From NCBI RefSeq assembly GCF_022458985.1, contig NC_061776.1:1334575-1398574 (forward strand): a stretch of DNA of 64,000 nt. Reading direction: 5' to 3'. The notes under the pieces were generated by a model. The model saw nothing but the letters and a program-made list of their open reading frames with translations. It ran no database searches and had not been told where the DNA came from. Shown here in pieces: positions 47,150 through 57,759 of this stretch. How positions within the stretch are numbered: position 1 is the stretch's first letter; each line of letters begins with the position of its first letter. The position numbers were made by a program, and so were the translations under genes. The DNA comes from Mugil cephalus. Lineage: Eukaryota > Chordata > Actinopteri > Mugiliformes > Mugilidae.

Positions 47150-47960
47150 AAATTGGGGACATATTGGGGGACAGGTCATGAAGCAAGAAGCAAAGAATTC
47201 TCTCAGACCTTCACAACCTTATTGTTGTAAAACATTCTGATGCCGTTGGTTCCAGAAAGACTTTTCTTAACTTCTCAACGTTCCAGTGAGAACTGTTGGG
47301 GCCAGAATCAGGAAGTGGAAACAACATCATTCAACCACAAACAGAGGAGTGAAAAGAATTATCAGAAGAGTGTCCAAGAGCCAAGGACCGCTAGTGGAGA
47401 GTTTCACAAAGACCTGGAATTAGCAGGTACAATAGTTTCAGAGAAAACAATAAGCAATGAACTCAGCAGCCACGGCCTGTACGCACACTCACCTCCACGA
47501 CTCCATCTATGAAGACAAACCAGGCTGTTTGCTGCACAACGTTTGGACAAGCCTGTAAAATACTGGGAGAACACAGTGGAACTCTTTGGATGCTATAACA
47601 CACACCACATCTGGAGGACACAATGCACATCAGCCCAGAAACACCATACGACAGTGAAGTCTGGAGGTGGAACATCACGGTGTGGGGATGTTTTTCTGCT
47701 TATGCTACTGGCAAACTTCATATAACTGAAGGGAGGATGAATGGGAAAATGTACCAACACATTCTTGATAAAAATCTGCTGCCGTCGACCAGAATGAAGA
47801 AGATGAAATGAGGACAGACATTCAGAAAGACACTGATCCCAAACACAGAACCAAGGAAACTCTCACTGGCTTCAGAGGAAGAGAATAAAGCTGCTAGAAT
47901 GGCCCAGACAATCACCTGACTGGAATCCACCTGGACATCAGAGTTAATGGAAGAGGCCCA
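47150..47960 (+). mobile_element. Decayed Tc1-like transposon
   Basis: A series of broken frames retains the feel of a Tc1 transposase gene: 'GASLSSHGLYAH'-like sequence, the '[28 protein letters not shown]' region, and DNA coding 'KD...PKH' and 'W..Q....TGLESTW'. No intact frame is present. The 3' end passes directly into the 45-base tandem repeat. Confidence 0.6.
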
Positions 47961-48285
47961 CAGAACCTTCAAGATCTAAAGACTGTTTGTCTGGAAGAAC
48001 CTGGACAGAACCTTCAAGATCTAAAGACTGTTTGTCTGGAAGAATGAGAACCATGACTAAAAACACCTTCAAGATCTAAAGACTGTTTGTCTGGAAGAAC
48101 CTGAGCAGAACCTTCAAGATCTAAAGACTGTTTGTCTGGAAGAACCTGGACAGAACCTTCAAGATCCAAAGACTGTTTGTCTGGAAGAACCTGGACAGAA
48201 CCTTCAAGATCTAAAGACTGTTTGTCTGGAAGAACCTGGACAGAACCTTCAAGATCTAAAGACTGTTTGTGAGGAATAACCTGAG
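47961..48285. repeat. 45-base tandem repeat at the end of the Tc1-like remnant
   Basis: About seven copies of a 45-base unit containing 'aagatctaaagactgtttgt' and 'ctggaagaacctggacag', with one copy variant ('aatgagaaccatgac', 48041-48060). The unit appears to derive from the transposase gene's own 3' sequence by local duplication. Confidence 0.85.
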
Positions 48286-48500
48286 CAGCATGAGACTAGT
48301 TTCTCCAACAGGAGGCGTCTGGAAGCTTAATCACCAACAAAGGCTTTTCTACAAAGTATTAAATATCAGTGCATGTGTTCAATACTTTTTCCCTCTGTTA
48401 TTTCACATTATTACACATAACTTCATTTCCAAAATTCCAAAATTTGTTTTGGTTTTTCTATGTATGAATTATTTGGGTTGTCACCAGTGTTGGGCATGTT

Positions 48501-49000
48501 NNNNNNNNNNNNNNNNNNNNNNNNNNNNNNNNNNNNNNNNNNNNNNNNNNNNNNNNNNNNNNNNNNNNNNNNNNNNNNNNNNNNNNNNNNNNNNNNNNNN
48601 NNNNNNNNNNNNNNNNNNNNNNNNNNNNNNNNNNNNNNNNNNNNNNNNNNNNNNNNNNNNNNNNNNNNNNNNNNNNNNNNNNNNNNNNNNNNNNNNNNNN
48701 NNNNNNNNNNNNNNNNNNNNNNNNNNNNNNNNNNNNNNNNNNNNNNNNNNNNNNNNNNNNNNNNNNNNNNNNNNNNNNNNNNNNNNNNNNNNNNNNNNNN
48801 NNNNNNNNNNNNNNNNNNNNNNNNNNNNNNNNNNNNNNNNNNNNNNNNNNNNNNNNNNNNNNNNNNNNNNNNNNNNNNNNNNNNNNNNNNNNNNNNNNNN
48901 NNNNNNNNNNNNNNNNNNNNNNNNNNNNNNNNNNNNNNNNNNNNNNNNNNNNNNNNNNNNNNNNNNNNNNNNNNNNNNNNNNNNNNNNNNNNNNNNNNNN
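48501..49000. other. Assembly gap (500 N)
   Basis: Exactly 500 undetermined bases. It removes the 3' part of the stonustoxin-like gene; open frames reported across it have no meaning. Confidence 1.
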
Positions 49001-50398
49001 TGAAAGGAACCATTGTTCCTTCTCTATATCATAAATGTGTGGTTGGTTTGATCCCATTAAGTAGTTTGATAAAGCTGAGAGGTACGGTTCAGGACTTCCC
49101 AGGGAGGTGAAGACAAAACACACAGCATGTTCTGCACTAAGAACTTCCTCCTGTAGAACATTATTGGAAGAAACGATCTTGGTGTTTTTCATCTTGTTGG
49201 TGAAAGATTTTAAGATGCTGATTTCTCTTTCTTTACAGTCCATCCACTCATTCAGGGCTTCAATGTTGAAAGGTGAAGCAAGTTTCTTCTTCAGCACGTC
49301 TGCCAGCTCAGACTCCTCTTCTCCTCCTCCTCGGATCGATGGAAGCTTCTTGGCCAAAGTTTGTTGGAATTCCAGCTTGAACTCACAGCACATTTCTTTA
49401 AATGTTTTAATCTTTTTACAGACTTGTGGGAACTGCTGTGCAGTGGTGGTACTCAGTGCATCATTGCACCTGATTTCCAGCTCCATGAAGTCCTCCAGGA
49501 GTTTCCATGCCTGTTGAACTAATCCGATACTTATCTGACGGACCAGTTTAGCTGCAGTAGAATCTAAAGTTGTCAGTGGTAACAGCCAGACCTTCACTGG
49601 TACAGCATTTTCTCCATCAGTTCCCAGTAGTTTTGGCAGGCTTTGGTAGACCTCAACAGCATCCAAATAGGACACTGGATTTTTTGTTAGAGAAAAGTCT
49701 CCAAGAAATTTGCACGAGAATTTCTCAACATTAGCTTTGTCCTTATCTTCCATTTTCAGGGAACCTTGAACCTCTATAGAAATGGTGGGTATCTTGTTGA
49801 TCATCACTTTCAAGTTGCCCTGAACGTCTTGATGATTTTCATTTTCAGAAACCTCACGGTCAAACACAAAGAAGGCTTGTGCCCCATAAAGAATACCTGT
49901 GACTATATGAGTCGCTAAACCTTGTTCAAAAACGTATGGATGTTTCACATTTCCTCTTCCAAGATGATTCATTGACAATTCCTGGAACTTTGTGGTAGTT
50001 TTGTACTTCAGTGTCACTCTGGCCTGTTTTTTAGAGGTCTTCTGATTATTCAGGTATTTGGCTGATCCTCCAACCTCTACCAAACCACTACAGAAACTTG
50101 CTTTCAGAGATGCTTTAACATTTAATGTTGATAATTTACCCTCAAAAGACTCAGATGCAACTATCTCAAAGTCACTGTTAGGGCTGGGTCTTTCCCTTGT
50201 GTCTTTCTCCAGGTCATTCTGGTCCCACAGAGTCATTCCTGTCAAATCACATGAAGGTCAAATGAATGTTATTGCCACTAAGTCCTCCATAATTTTCAGA
50301 CATACAGAGGTGAGATTACCAGGGATGAGTGAGTCTCTGCGGCAGTCATAAAGCATCCCGAGGCCGAATGGTCGGCCCAGTGCCACCATCTCCATCAT
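49001..50398 (-). CDS. Stonustoxin/neoverrucotoxin-family-like protein, 3' end lost in assembly gap
   Basis: Two coding exons are visible: 50398-50320 (26 codons plus one base, short conserved N-terminus with a YDCRRDSLIPG motif) and 50238 down into the gap at 49001. They join in phase across an 81-base intron (CCTG|GTAATC and gacAG|GAATG). The product resembles the SNTX family: an N-terminal MACPF/CDC-like region, a helical middle (about residues 230-360) and the start of the thioredoxin-like domain (HAVCFVFTSLGSPEPYL). In scorpaenids members are pore-forming venom toxins; most teleosts have many non-venom paralogues thought to serve in immunity, so no toxicity is implied. The expected FN3/PRY-SPRY C-terminus would lie in the gap. 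A duplicated noncoding exon lies upstream at about 53400. Confidence 0.8.
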
Positions 50399-50429
50399 TC
50401 TGTTGGCTTCAGGGTCCATCAGTTGGTCT

Positions 50430-53150
50430 GGTGAATGCAGATGATATCAGGTCTGTGACTCTACTGATATTCAACATCCATTCATTTGTCTGTAGAAGTA
50501 ATGCAGAAGGGACAGTTAGTATAGAGAGCCCCATAACAATAACAAGAGAAAAACAAGTTGCTTTCTGGTGTTGGTTTAATCATGATTTGAAGACTTGAAT
50601 ACTATTTATCTCAGTCTCATTACATTAATCATTCATATCTTAACCATAGCGTTATACACATGTGTAGTGTAGCATTGTTGAAGCATCACAGAAACAAAGA
50701 AAATGTTGAATAAGAAGGTGTGTGCAAACTTCTGGCAGATGTTGTACATGGAAATGACACTTAGAGCCCAAAGACTAATCTCTCCACTGGGGTCTTTGAG
50801 GTAGTTGCTGATGTCAGAATGCTAACAAAAATTACTGCATGTTAACATGTTGATAAAGTCACACTGTGGCATGTTCAGAAATCCCGCTCAAAAGGTGCAA
50901 CTGTTGCTCTTCTATGTGTTGGTATTTAGTCATAAATGTACTGGACGGATCCTTCCTGATGGAGGCATGAGGGTGTAGTTAGATCCACATCACATGTTAG
51001 AGCAACGTTCTTATAAATCAGTTTCAGACCAACTCAAAACTTTTCACAATGTAAAAATAATAATGATCATATCCTGGCAAAACTTTCCAGCAATAAATGC
51101 AATACATCGTTTATTTCAGTGTGGATATGGAAGGATATGGAGGAGGAAATAAAAATGTGCAAAAACAACACACATTTAAAAAACAAATATAGATTCCATC
51201 TAATACGTATTCAGAGCTAGATCATTTTAAAACAATTTTAGACTCTTTTGTCTAAATTATCTTAATTATATTTAATGTTTATAATGTTCGAAATGTATGA
51301 TTTTGTTTTTGTGTGTAATAGTGTGACATAGAAAAGACAGAACAAGAAAAGCTTCATCCTGTCCCTTCTTGAACCACATTTTTGTTGTTTTGTTTTGTCT
51401 TTACTGGACTGTTACACACGGTCTCAGTCAAAACTGTTGAATTTGTATTTAGTGATATATCAGTGAAACTAAATTCGTTTTTCAGACTGGTACTGGAGAA
51501 AGGTTAAATAACACATATGGGGCCAAAATGTGACAAAAAGGCACAATTTGTGATTCCGCCTGCACATAAATGGACTAAATCATCTTTGATTAATTAAACC
51601 TATTGTTCAGATTCACCTTTTTTTCAACTTTTGCTCAGTTACTCATCCTATTTTACATTACTAATTCATATTTGAACTGGGCTACTAACCCACATATCAG
51701 AGCTGGTTTTTACTCTAAGGCCGCATTCGCACCAGGTTTGTTTAGTCCTTTCCTGGTGTGAATACGCCTGAAATGATGCGTGAACAGAAATTTATATTTT
51801 TTACTTTGTTCCAGGTCAATTTTCTCTGACACAGTAACATTCATCTGTATCCTGACACTTTTGGTGTTTGTGTCACGGGTGACCAGAGTTATTCATACAG
51901 CCCTTAGAGTTGTGAAGATATAACTCATTTATTATTATATGTCATTGTCGCAGAGGAGGCAGAAAAATAGTCCTAGGGACAAAGAGTTATTAGAGTGAGT
52001 GGTTCTGGGCCAGGGTAAGAGTTAACACTGACGTTGGGCCCAGCACCGACAGGACACTCTCAGTGGGCCCAGGTCCATTCTCTGATGAGTCAAACTGAGT
52101 CAAAACACTTTGAAAGTCACCCTGAGCTCTGTGCTTGGTGGGTCTCTGACAGTTTCTTCATTGCAGGTTTTAAAGAAGTTAGCTGTGATGTTCCTGAAAC
52201 CAGCAAGTTGAAGTGAGTTCAGTACTCAGACTACATGTGGAGACTGAAACCCTGATCCACAAAAATATGTTGAAGATGAAACCTGACCCTCTCTCAGGAA
52301 GCCTTGAATTCTAGAAAGTAGCCTGGGTCTGTCATGTCTTCAATAAACTGATAGATTTGTCGCACATACAAGCAGTGTGATACTCTGAATCTTCGGTTAA
52401 TTCCCAGTGAAACCACAACATAAGAGATGATCAGCTACAAAAGAAATGAAGGTCCAACATCTGTTATGTGCCTTTTGTCTTTTCATGAACTAAAATTTCA
52501 GGGCAACTGTAATACGGGAAACTCTTAAGGACGAGAGTTACAACAACAGACACACTGTTCAAATATTTCCCCCCAGTCATCAATCAATAACATAAATTCA
52601 TTCCCACAGATAAAGACCTCAACTGTCCCAACAGTTAATGTCCAATGCCCCACAGGACAAACAAATCAGTTCCCCAGTCCATCAGTCCAAATTCCCTCCA
52701 ATGTTCAGGTGAAATCAAATTAAATATCCAAGTCCAAACAAAACCCAGTCCCCAAAGTTTGATGTAGTTTCTTTTTATCTAATAATGTAAGTGAAGACTT
52801 CAGTGTCCACATGCAGAAGATTTTACCGTTGCTGCGCTAGGATTTCAGTGTCCCTGTGGCTGACTGAATTCACCCACTTTGGCTCCATATGAGTTTCTTT
52901 CTCCATCCTTGGCAGATATATCTCCTTTTTTTTAAGTATTTCCCCTCCTGCTTCCCATTGTCTCCTGTTTTCCCCCCTCACCCACCTCACAGGTGTCAAC
53001 AATCACCATCTCCTCTCCTACACCACACCCACTCTCTCTCTCCACACTACTGTGCAGCAGGAATCATCTGTCTGCTACATCAGGTCTTTGTTGGAGGCAC
53101 AAACAAGAATCAACCTCATTTCAGAAAAGACTTTACTTTCACCACACATC
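50430..53150. other. Long first intron or upstream region of the SNTX-like gene, no gene seen
   Basis: No coding signal. 51880-52100 and 52480-53030 look like unclassified interspersed repeats, but I could not define boundaries. If the exon ending at 53395 is spliced to the SNTX exon at 50398, this is its intron. Confidence 0.4.
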
Positions 53151-53289
53151 ACAAGGTCATGAATCATTTTAGCGAATACATGCTAAAACCACATGGTTTT
53201 CTGAGTATTTAGGAACTGTTCACAACATGCTCAGTGTAAATGATCTACTGGAGAAACGAGAAACCTGCAGTTTCATGACTTTTCTCTTT

Positions 53290-53750
53290 TAACAGGAAAA
53301 TAAAGACGATGAAACGATGAGCAAGAGAAGAGGCCTCTCCAGCCAACAAGACATTAGCTGAGTTATGAAAAATAGTAAAAACTTAATCACTTACTTCATA
53401 CGTCTTCTGCAGATGGACACGTTACTGTGGGAGTGAAGGGTTCAGTGTGACGTCCACTGATGTCTTCTGTGTTAACAAGAAGTTTGACTCTGATCATGAA
53501 GGAGGAGAGAGGAGGTCTGGTTCACTTCCTCTGTGTAGCTTCCATTTATGTACACACACACACACACACACACACACCATTTCCTCAAACCGTCCGCCAA
53601 AAACCTGAAAGTGAAAGTAAAGTCATTTCTGAGAAATTGCAGAGGTTTGTGGAAGCTTTGAGGAAGTCTGAAACTTACTCTGACAATGAACATATTCATA
53701 ATGTAAGAACACACTGTTTTGTCCTGATGTATGCACCACATAGTTTTGTG
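53290..53750 (-). promoter_or_regulatory. Noncoding first exon and promoter of the SNTX-like gene, with an ISRE
   Basis: The minus strand has a splice donor ATGAA|GTAAGTGA (exon end 53395), preceded by about 75 bases that are strongly conserved at 60869-60950 upstream of the GTPase gene. Further upstream, an element GAAAGTGAAAGT at 53607-53618 fits the interferon-response pattern GAAANNGAAA. A (CA)n tract lies at 53551-53577. Use as promoter and first exon is inferred from the duplication and donor. Confidence 0.55.
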
Positions 53751-53759
53751 TCCTTATCC

Positions 53760-54290
53760 TGTATTTGTGTTGTGTTTCCTGTTTTATTTTGTCAAGTTTC
53801 TTAGTTTCTGTCTGTCGTGCTTCCTTGTGTTTTTGTCATGTCTGTCCAGGTCATTTATTGTGTTTCCTGTTTTATTTTGTTAAGTTTCTGGATTTCCTGT
53901 CTTGGTGCTCCATGTCTGTTGATTATCAATTGCCTTCCCTTTGTTCCTTGTCTCGCTGTTGATGTTACCTGATGTTCTATCCATGTGTTGCTTTCCTTGA
54001 TGTTTATCTCCATACCACGTTCCTTGTCTCTATGCCATGTCATGATTCTTTTGATTTTTGTATTTTGGTATATCCTGCCTTGCCTGCAGCACTTTCTGTT
54101 TGATTTTTATTGTTAAAATAGCCCTTAACCCTGGATTCCATGCCTCATCCTTATTGTCCTGTACCTGGGTCCTCACTTCTACATCTCTACAAACCCTGAC
54201 ACTACTTCCTTTTTGTGTCTTTGTTGTGTAAAAACTGTTAAAAATGTTTCATGATGTATGAATGAAGATAAATAAAATCTTTAAAAAAAA
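53760..54290. mobile_element. Unclassified interspersed repeat, related in part to 38420-39000
   Basis: T-rich sequence with repeated 'tttcctgttttattttgt' and, later, 'cttgcctgcagcactttctg' and 'ctctacaaaccctgacac'. I recognise the style from teleost introns but not the class. Confidence 0.4.
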
Positions 54291-55008
54291 TCTTTATTTA
54301 GGAAAAGTTTCTATTCTTAAAGAGCATTTGACTGGATTGAGTGGAGTTTGTACGTAGGAGTAAATCAAAGCTGCACTGAGCAACATTCATGTTAATAACA
54401 TTATGAGGCAGAGTTCTCTGAGCTGATAAAGACTGAAATGTTGAAACACACATGTTGGTCTAAGTTGATGCTGATTAACAAGATCCTTCACCCTCATGTG
54501 ATGAGTTCATATCTACAGTCTCATGTTTTATTCATAATTAATTATACTAACTGATCATTCAACAGTTAAAGTTTTATAACTGTGTTCATGACCAAACGTC
54601 TCTACATATAACACTGTCTGTTGTACTTTCTGTTGGTGAATGACTAATGTGCTATGCTGGAGCAGCTGGCCTTATGTGAGGAAGGGGCCTGGGGCTGGAG
54701 GGTCACCGCTGTTCACTACCATGGGTGTAGAAAGTAAAAAGAACAATGGGTTTGGAATCAAAGCAATGAGTCCCTTTTAGTTTTTCATCCTGACTGAAGA
54801 TAAGGCTATGAAATAACACACACACACTTATGTAGCAAACACAAATGTTGCTTTGCTTTTAATGTGTGGCTGGTATAGAGTCAAAGGACTGATATTATCT
54901 GTATTCATCAGAACCATCAGAAGCCCATTGTGTCAGTAATGTTAACAGTTCTCCCATGATCCTTTGATGCTGGGGATTACTCTGTCCCTTTACTCTACAC
55001 ACACATGT
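54291..55008. other. Non-genic stretch
   Basis: No coding signal or repeat with clear ends. Confidence 0.5.
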
Positions 55009-55009
55009 A

Positions 55010-55023
55010 CAACTACACACACA

Positions 55024-55092
<69 letters not shown>
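55010..55092. repeat. (CA)n microsatellite
   Basis: About 40 AC dinucleotides with one ACAT interruption. Confidence 0.95.
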
Positions 55093-55094
<2 letters not shown>

Positions 55095-55285
55095 CCTCTC
55101 TGTAGTCTGCCTCGTCTCCCTTTGAGATGAGTCCGACCAGTCGTAGGTGTAGAGGCTGTGGAAAGGTGGACACCAAGTCTCACAGTCTGGAGTCTGTTGG
55201 ATGGAAAGTCTTTAATCCAGGAACATGTGAGAGGGGGGAAGCCCAGAGAGGCCCTGAGATAATGGATCAACATGTCTCTGATCAA
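55093..55285 (-). mobile_element. LINE reverse transcriptase fragment
   Basis: The minus strand encodes 'LTCSWIKDFPSNRLQTVRLGVHLST' and 'TTGRTHLKG', matching the segment just before the PQGCVLSP block of CR1/Rex-type RTs. The (CA)n tract cuts it. Same type as 33068-33265. Confidence 0.65.
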
Positions 55286-55636
55286 AAATGATTAATAATG
55301 ATGATCATTTTATGCATATTGAGTGTATCATAGCACAAAGTACAAAAATAAATGTAACATTTAGGTTAATAAGAAGGTGAAAGAAAAAGTAATATATATA
55401 TATATGTCATGCTTTTATAAGCATTCAAAACAGACTGGGAGGACAGAATGTGACAAAAGGTGACAGTAAACATGAAGAAAACACGTATGCACCCACCAGG
55501 GGTTTACCCTCTGTCCTCGCTCGCTTTAGGCATGTCTACACGAACCGTTTAGATATGTGCACTGATGAGCAGTTAAGCTGTTGTACATCTTCCATCTCTT
55601 CATCTTTCTCTTCTTCTCTATTCTCTCCTCCCTCAG

Positions 55637-55771
55637 GTCGTTTACTTGGTGCCAGCTGAGCAGAAGTTGCTGCATGTCGCCGCCCTGCAGGAGGGAGCGG
55701 TGTACTGCGTCAGAGCCAAGACTGTCCTGGACCTTGACCCACAGCTCCACAGCAGCAGCACCAACATAATG
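55637..55771 (+). pseudogene. Orphan exon resembling a class II cytokine receptor FN3 exon
   Basis: The plus-strand segment has a strong acceptor (ctctcctccctcAG|GTC), 135 bases open in one frame, and a donor ATG|GTGAAG. The 45 residues contain 'LQEGAVYCVRAKTVLD', reminiscent of the YCV(R/K)A(Q/K)T strand that ends the second FN3 module in fish CRFB cytokine receptors. I see no flanking receptor exons, so it is either an orphan exon of a broken copy or an exon of a gene I cannot assemble. Confidence 0.35.
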
Positions 55772-56181
55772 GTGAAGGCTTGAGGCTGTCAGAGGCTACA
55801 GGAGCGACAACGATGAGGGTTCGAGGCCAGAGGAGAGGCAGTGATGGATGAAGTAAAGCCAACAAGTCACCACTACCAGTTAGTTTCAGACCTTGGTGGA
55901 ATACTGTAAGAATCAAACAAGCTGTCCAGAATATCTCTGAAATGAGGAGGATAAATGAAAGGGATGAGGCAGTGAATTCACCACACGTGATAATGAATGG
56001 ATTGTGGATGTGATACTGTCTCTGTCTCAGGCTCTTTTCTCGTTTAAGTGTCTCCTAAAAATAGGTTTGACTCATTGATTCATGTTTTCCACAGAATTCA
56101 TTCTTCTTCTTTACTATCAAACTCTATGATCATTCTATCCCTAATCTGTTCATATGTCATGCATCAACATATTTTTGTAAG

Positions 56182-56250
56182 GAGACAGACAGTAGAGAGG
56201 CTGGAGGAGATGGAGGAGGAGAAGCTGAAAGAAAGGCTGGCAATTCACAG
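56182..56250 (+). other. Exon-like segment coding a charged helix
   Basis: 69 bases between tttgtaAG and CACAG|GTGAGG encode 'RQTVERLEEMEEEKLKERLA', a likely coiled coil. The phase does not fit a direct join to the exon ending at 55771. I do not recognise the gene. Confidence 0.25.
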
Positions 56251-57092
56251 GTGAGGTTATGCACGATGCTCCGTTTGCCTGCTCAGTGCCTTACAGTCAA
56301 TGCATGGGGAAGACTCCTGGGATTCACCTGGAACTTTCTCACAACACAGTTTTAGTGAATCCAGATGTTTTTCGCAGTTCTTTGTTTTCTTTGAAATAAG
56401 AAATTGATCAGTTTCCTTTCATTTAGTTATTTGTTGTTGTTGTAGTTGCTCTCACTTCTCTGTCTGTTCTCCTTCATGCTGCTTTGGTTGATTGAGAGAC
56501 TTTTATTTTCCTCAAATGTGACCAGTTCATCTCCTCTCTCCCCCGTTGATTTCCTGTTTCAGTGATAGAGGACTGTGTTTTTTTTTTCTGTAGTCCAATG
56601 TCTCCACTACGCATTTATTATTTCAAGCAAGAAACAAAAATCCAGGTACATTGATGTTAGGTCAGTGCCCTCTAGTGGTGGAATGACTGACTTATTTCTG
56701 TGTTTTGTAGCTTTATGGCCTGAATTAAAGACCAGAGATCAACAGTTTGGATTCATTAAACATGAGACACCTGAGTGTTGATTCATTCATGATGATCAGT
56801 TTATTGATTACTTCACATTCACAGACTTCACACACTGAAACACATTCAACAGCTTCAGTTACTATGATATATTAATGATACTTTTCTTTGCTTCTCTCCA
56901 GAATATTTCCACTCTTTGTTTCTCTTTGTCCATTCAGCATCATTGTCTCTCATATTCTACAGCAACATGTTCTCTTAACACCTACATGACAGGCTTAACT
57001 AGAGGATTTACAAAGAAACTTCACAATTTCAATCTTCACAATCCCTTTAAAAATAAAAGACAAGAGATAAAATAAAAGACAGAATTAAAACC

Positions 57093-57098
57093 TTTATT
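57093..57098 (-). terminator. Candidate poly(A) signal of the GTPase gene
   Basis: A minus-strand AATAAA lies about 660 bases after the stop codon at 57760, at the end of an AT-rich non-coding stretch. Confidence 0.4.
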
Positions 57099-57759
57099 CT
57101 TCAGAGTTCAGTTGAAGCCAGTTTATTAAACACAGGTTTATCTCATTTGATTTAATTCACACCAGTAGAATTTCTGTCATCAGTCATGATTTACTCTCTT
57201 CCTGTTGTTCAGATAGAAACAACTTTAACACAATCACAAAAACAAACTGTGATATCTCTGTATTAAAGACACTTAGTAATTGAGATCATAAAACATCTGT
57301 TTATCAGAGGGAAAACTGTCAATCACAAAGAAAATAATACATAATAATCAATATATGGTCTCTGTATCTCCAACACACAGTCATGATTAAACTAAAACAA
57401 CATCAACATCAAAAAGTGTTTCAAGAAACTTAAAGCTGTCATTCTGTTTCAGAACTGTTCTTGACTTGATGTTTTTATTTTTTTATTATTCTTATTACTG
57501 AGGTTGGAAAATGTGTTTTAAAAGCCACAGGACATCATGTAATCGACTACTTGAATAAAACTCCAGTCACATCTTGAACTAAATCAGAACTGAGCTCAGT
57601 CTCTGAATCAGTCTGTTCCTTGTCTTGGTCTCTGTTGATCTTTTCCTCTTGGTTTCTATCAGTCTCTGACTGGTCTTGGTTTTTAATGTCACTGCAGTTA
57701 TCGTCCTTGTCTTGGTCTTTGTTGGTTTTAGTCTCAGTGTCATGTTTGTCCTGTTGACC

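Noticed and set aside
48269..49110. Open frames spanning the N run
   Set aside because: They are open only because N bases are not read as stops.
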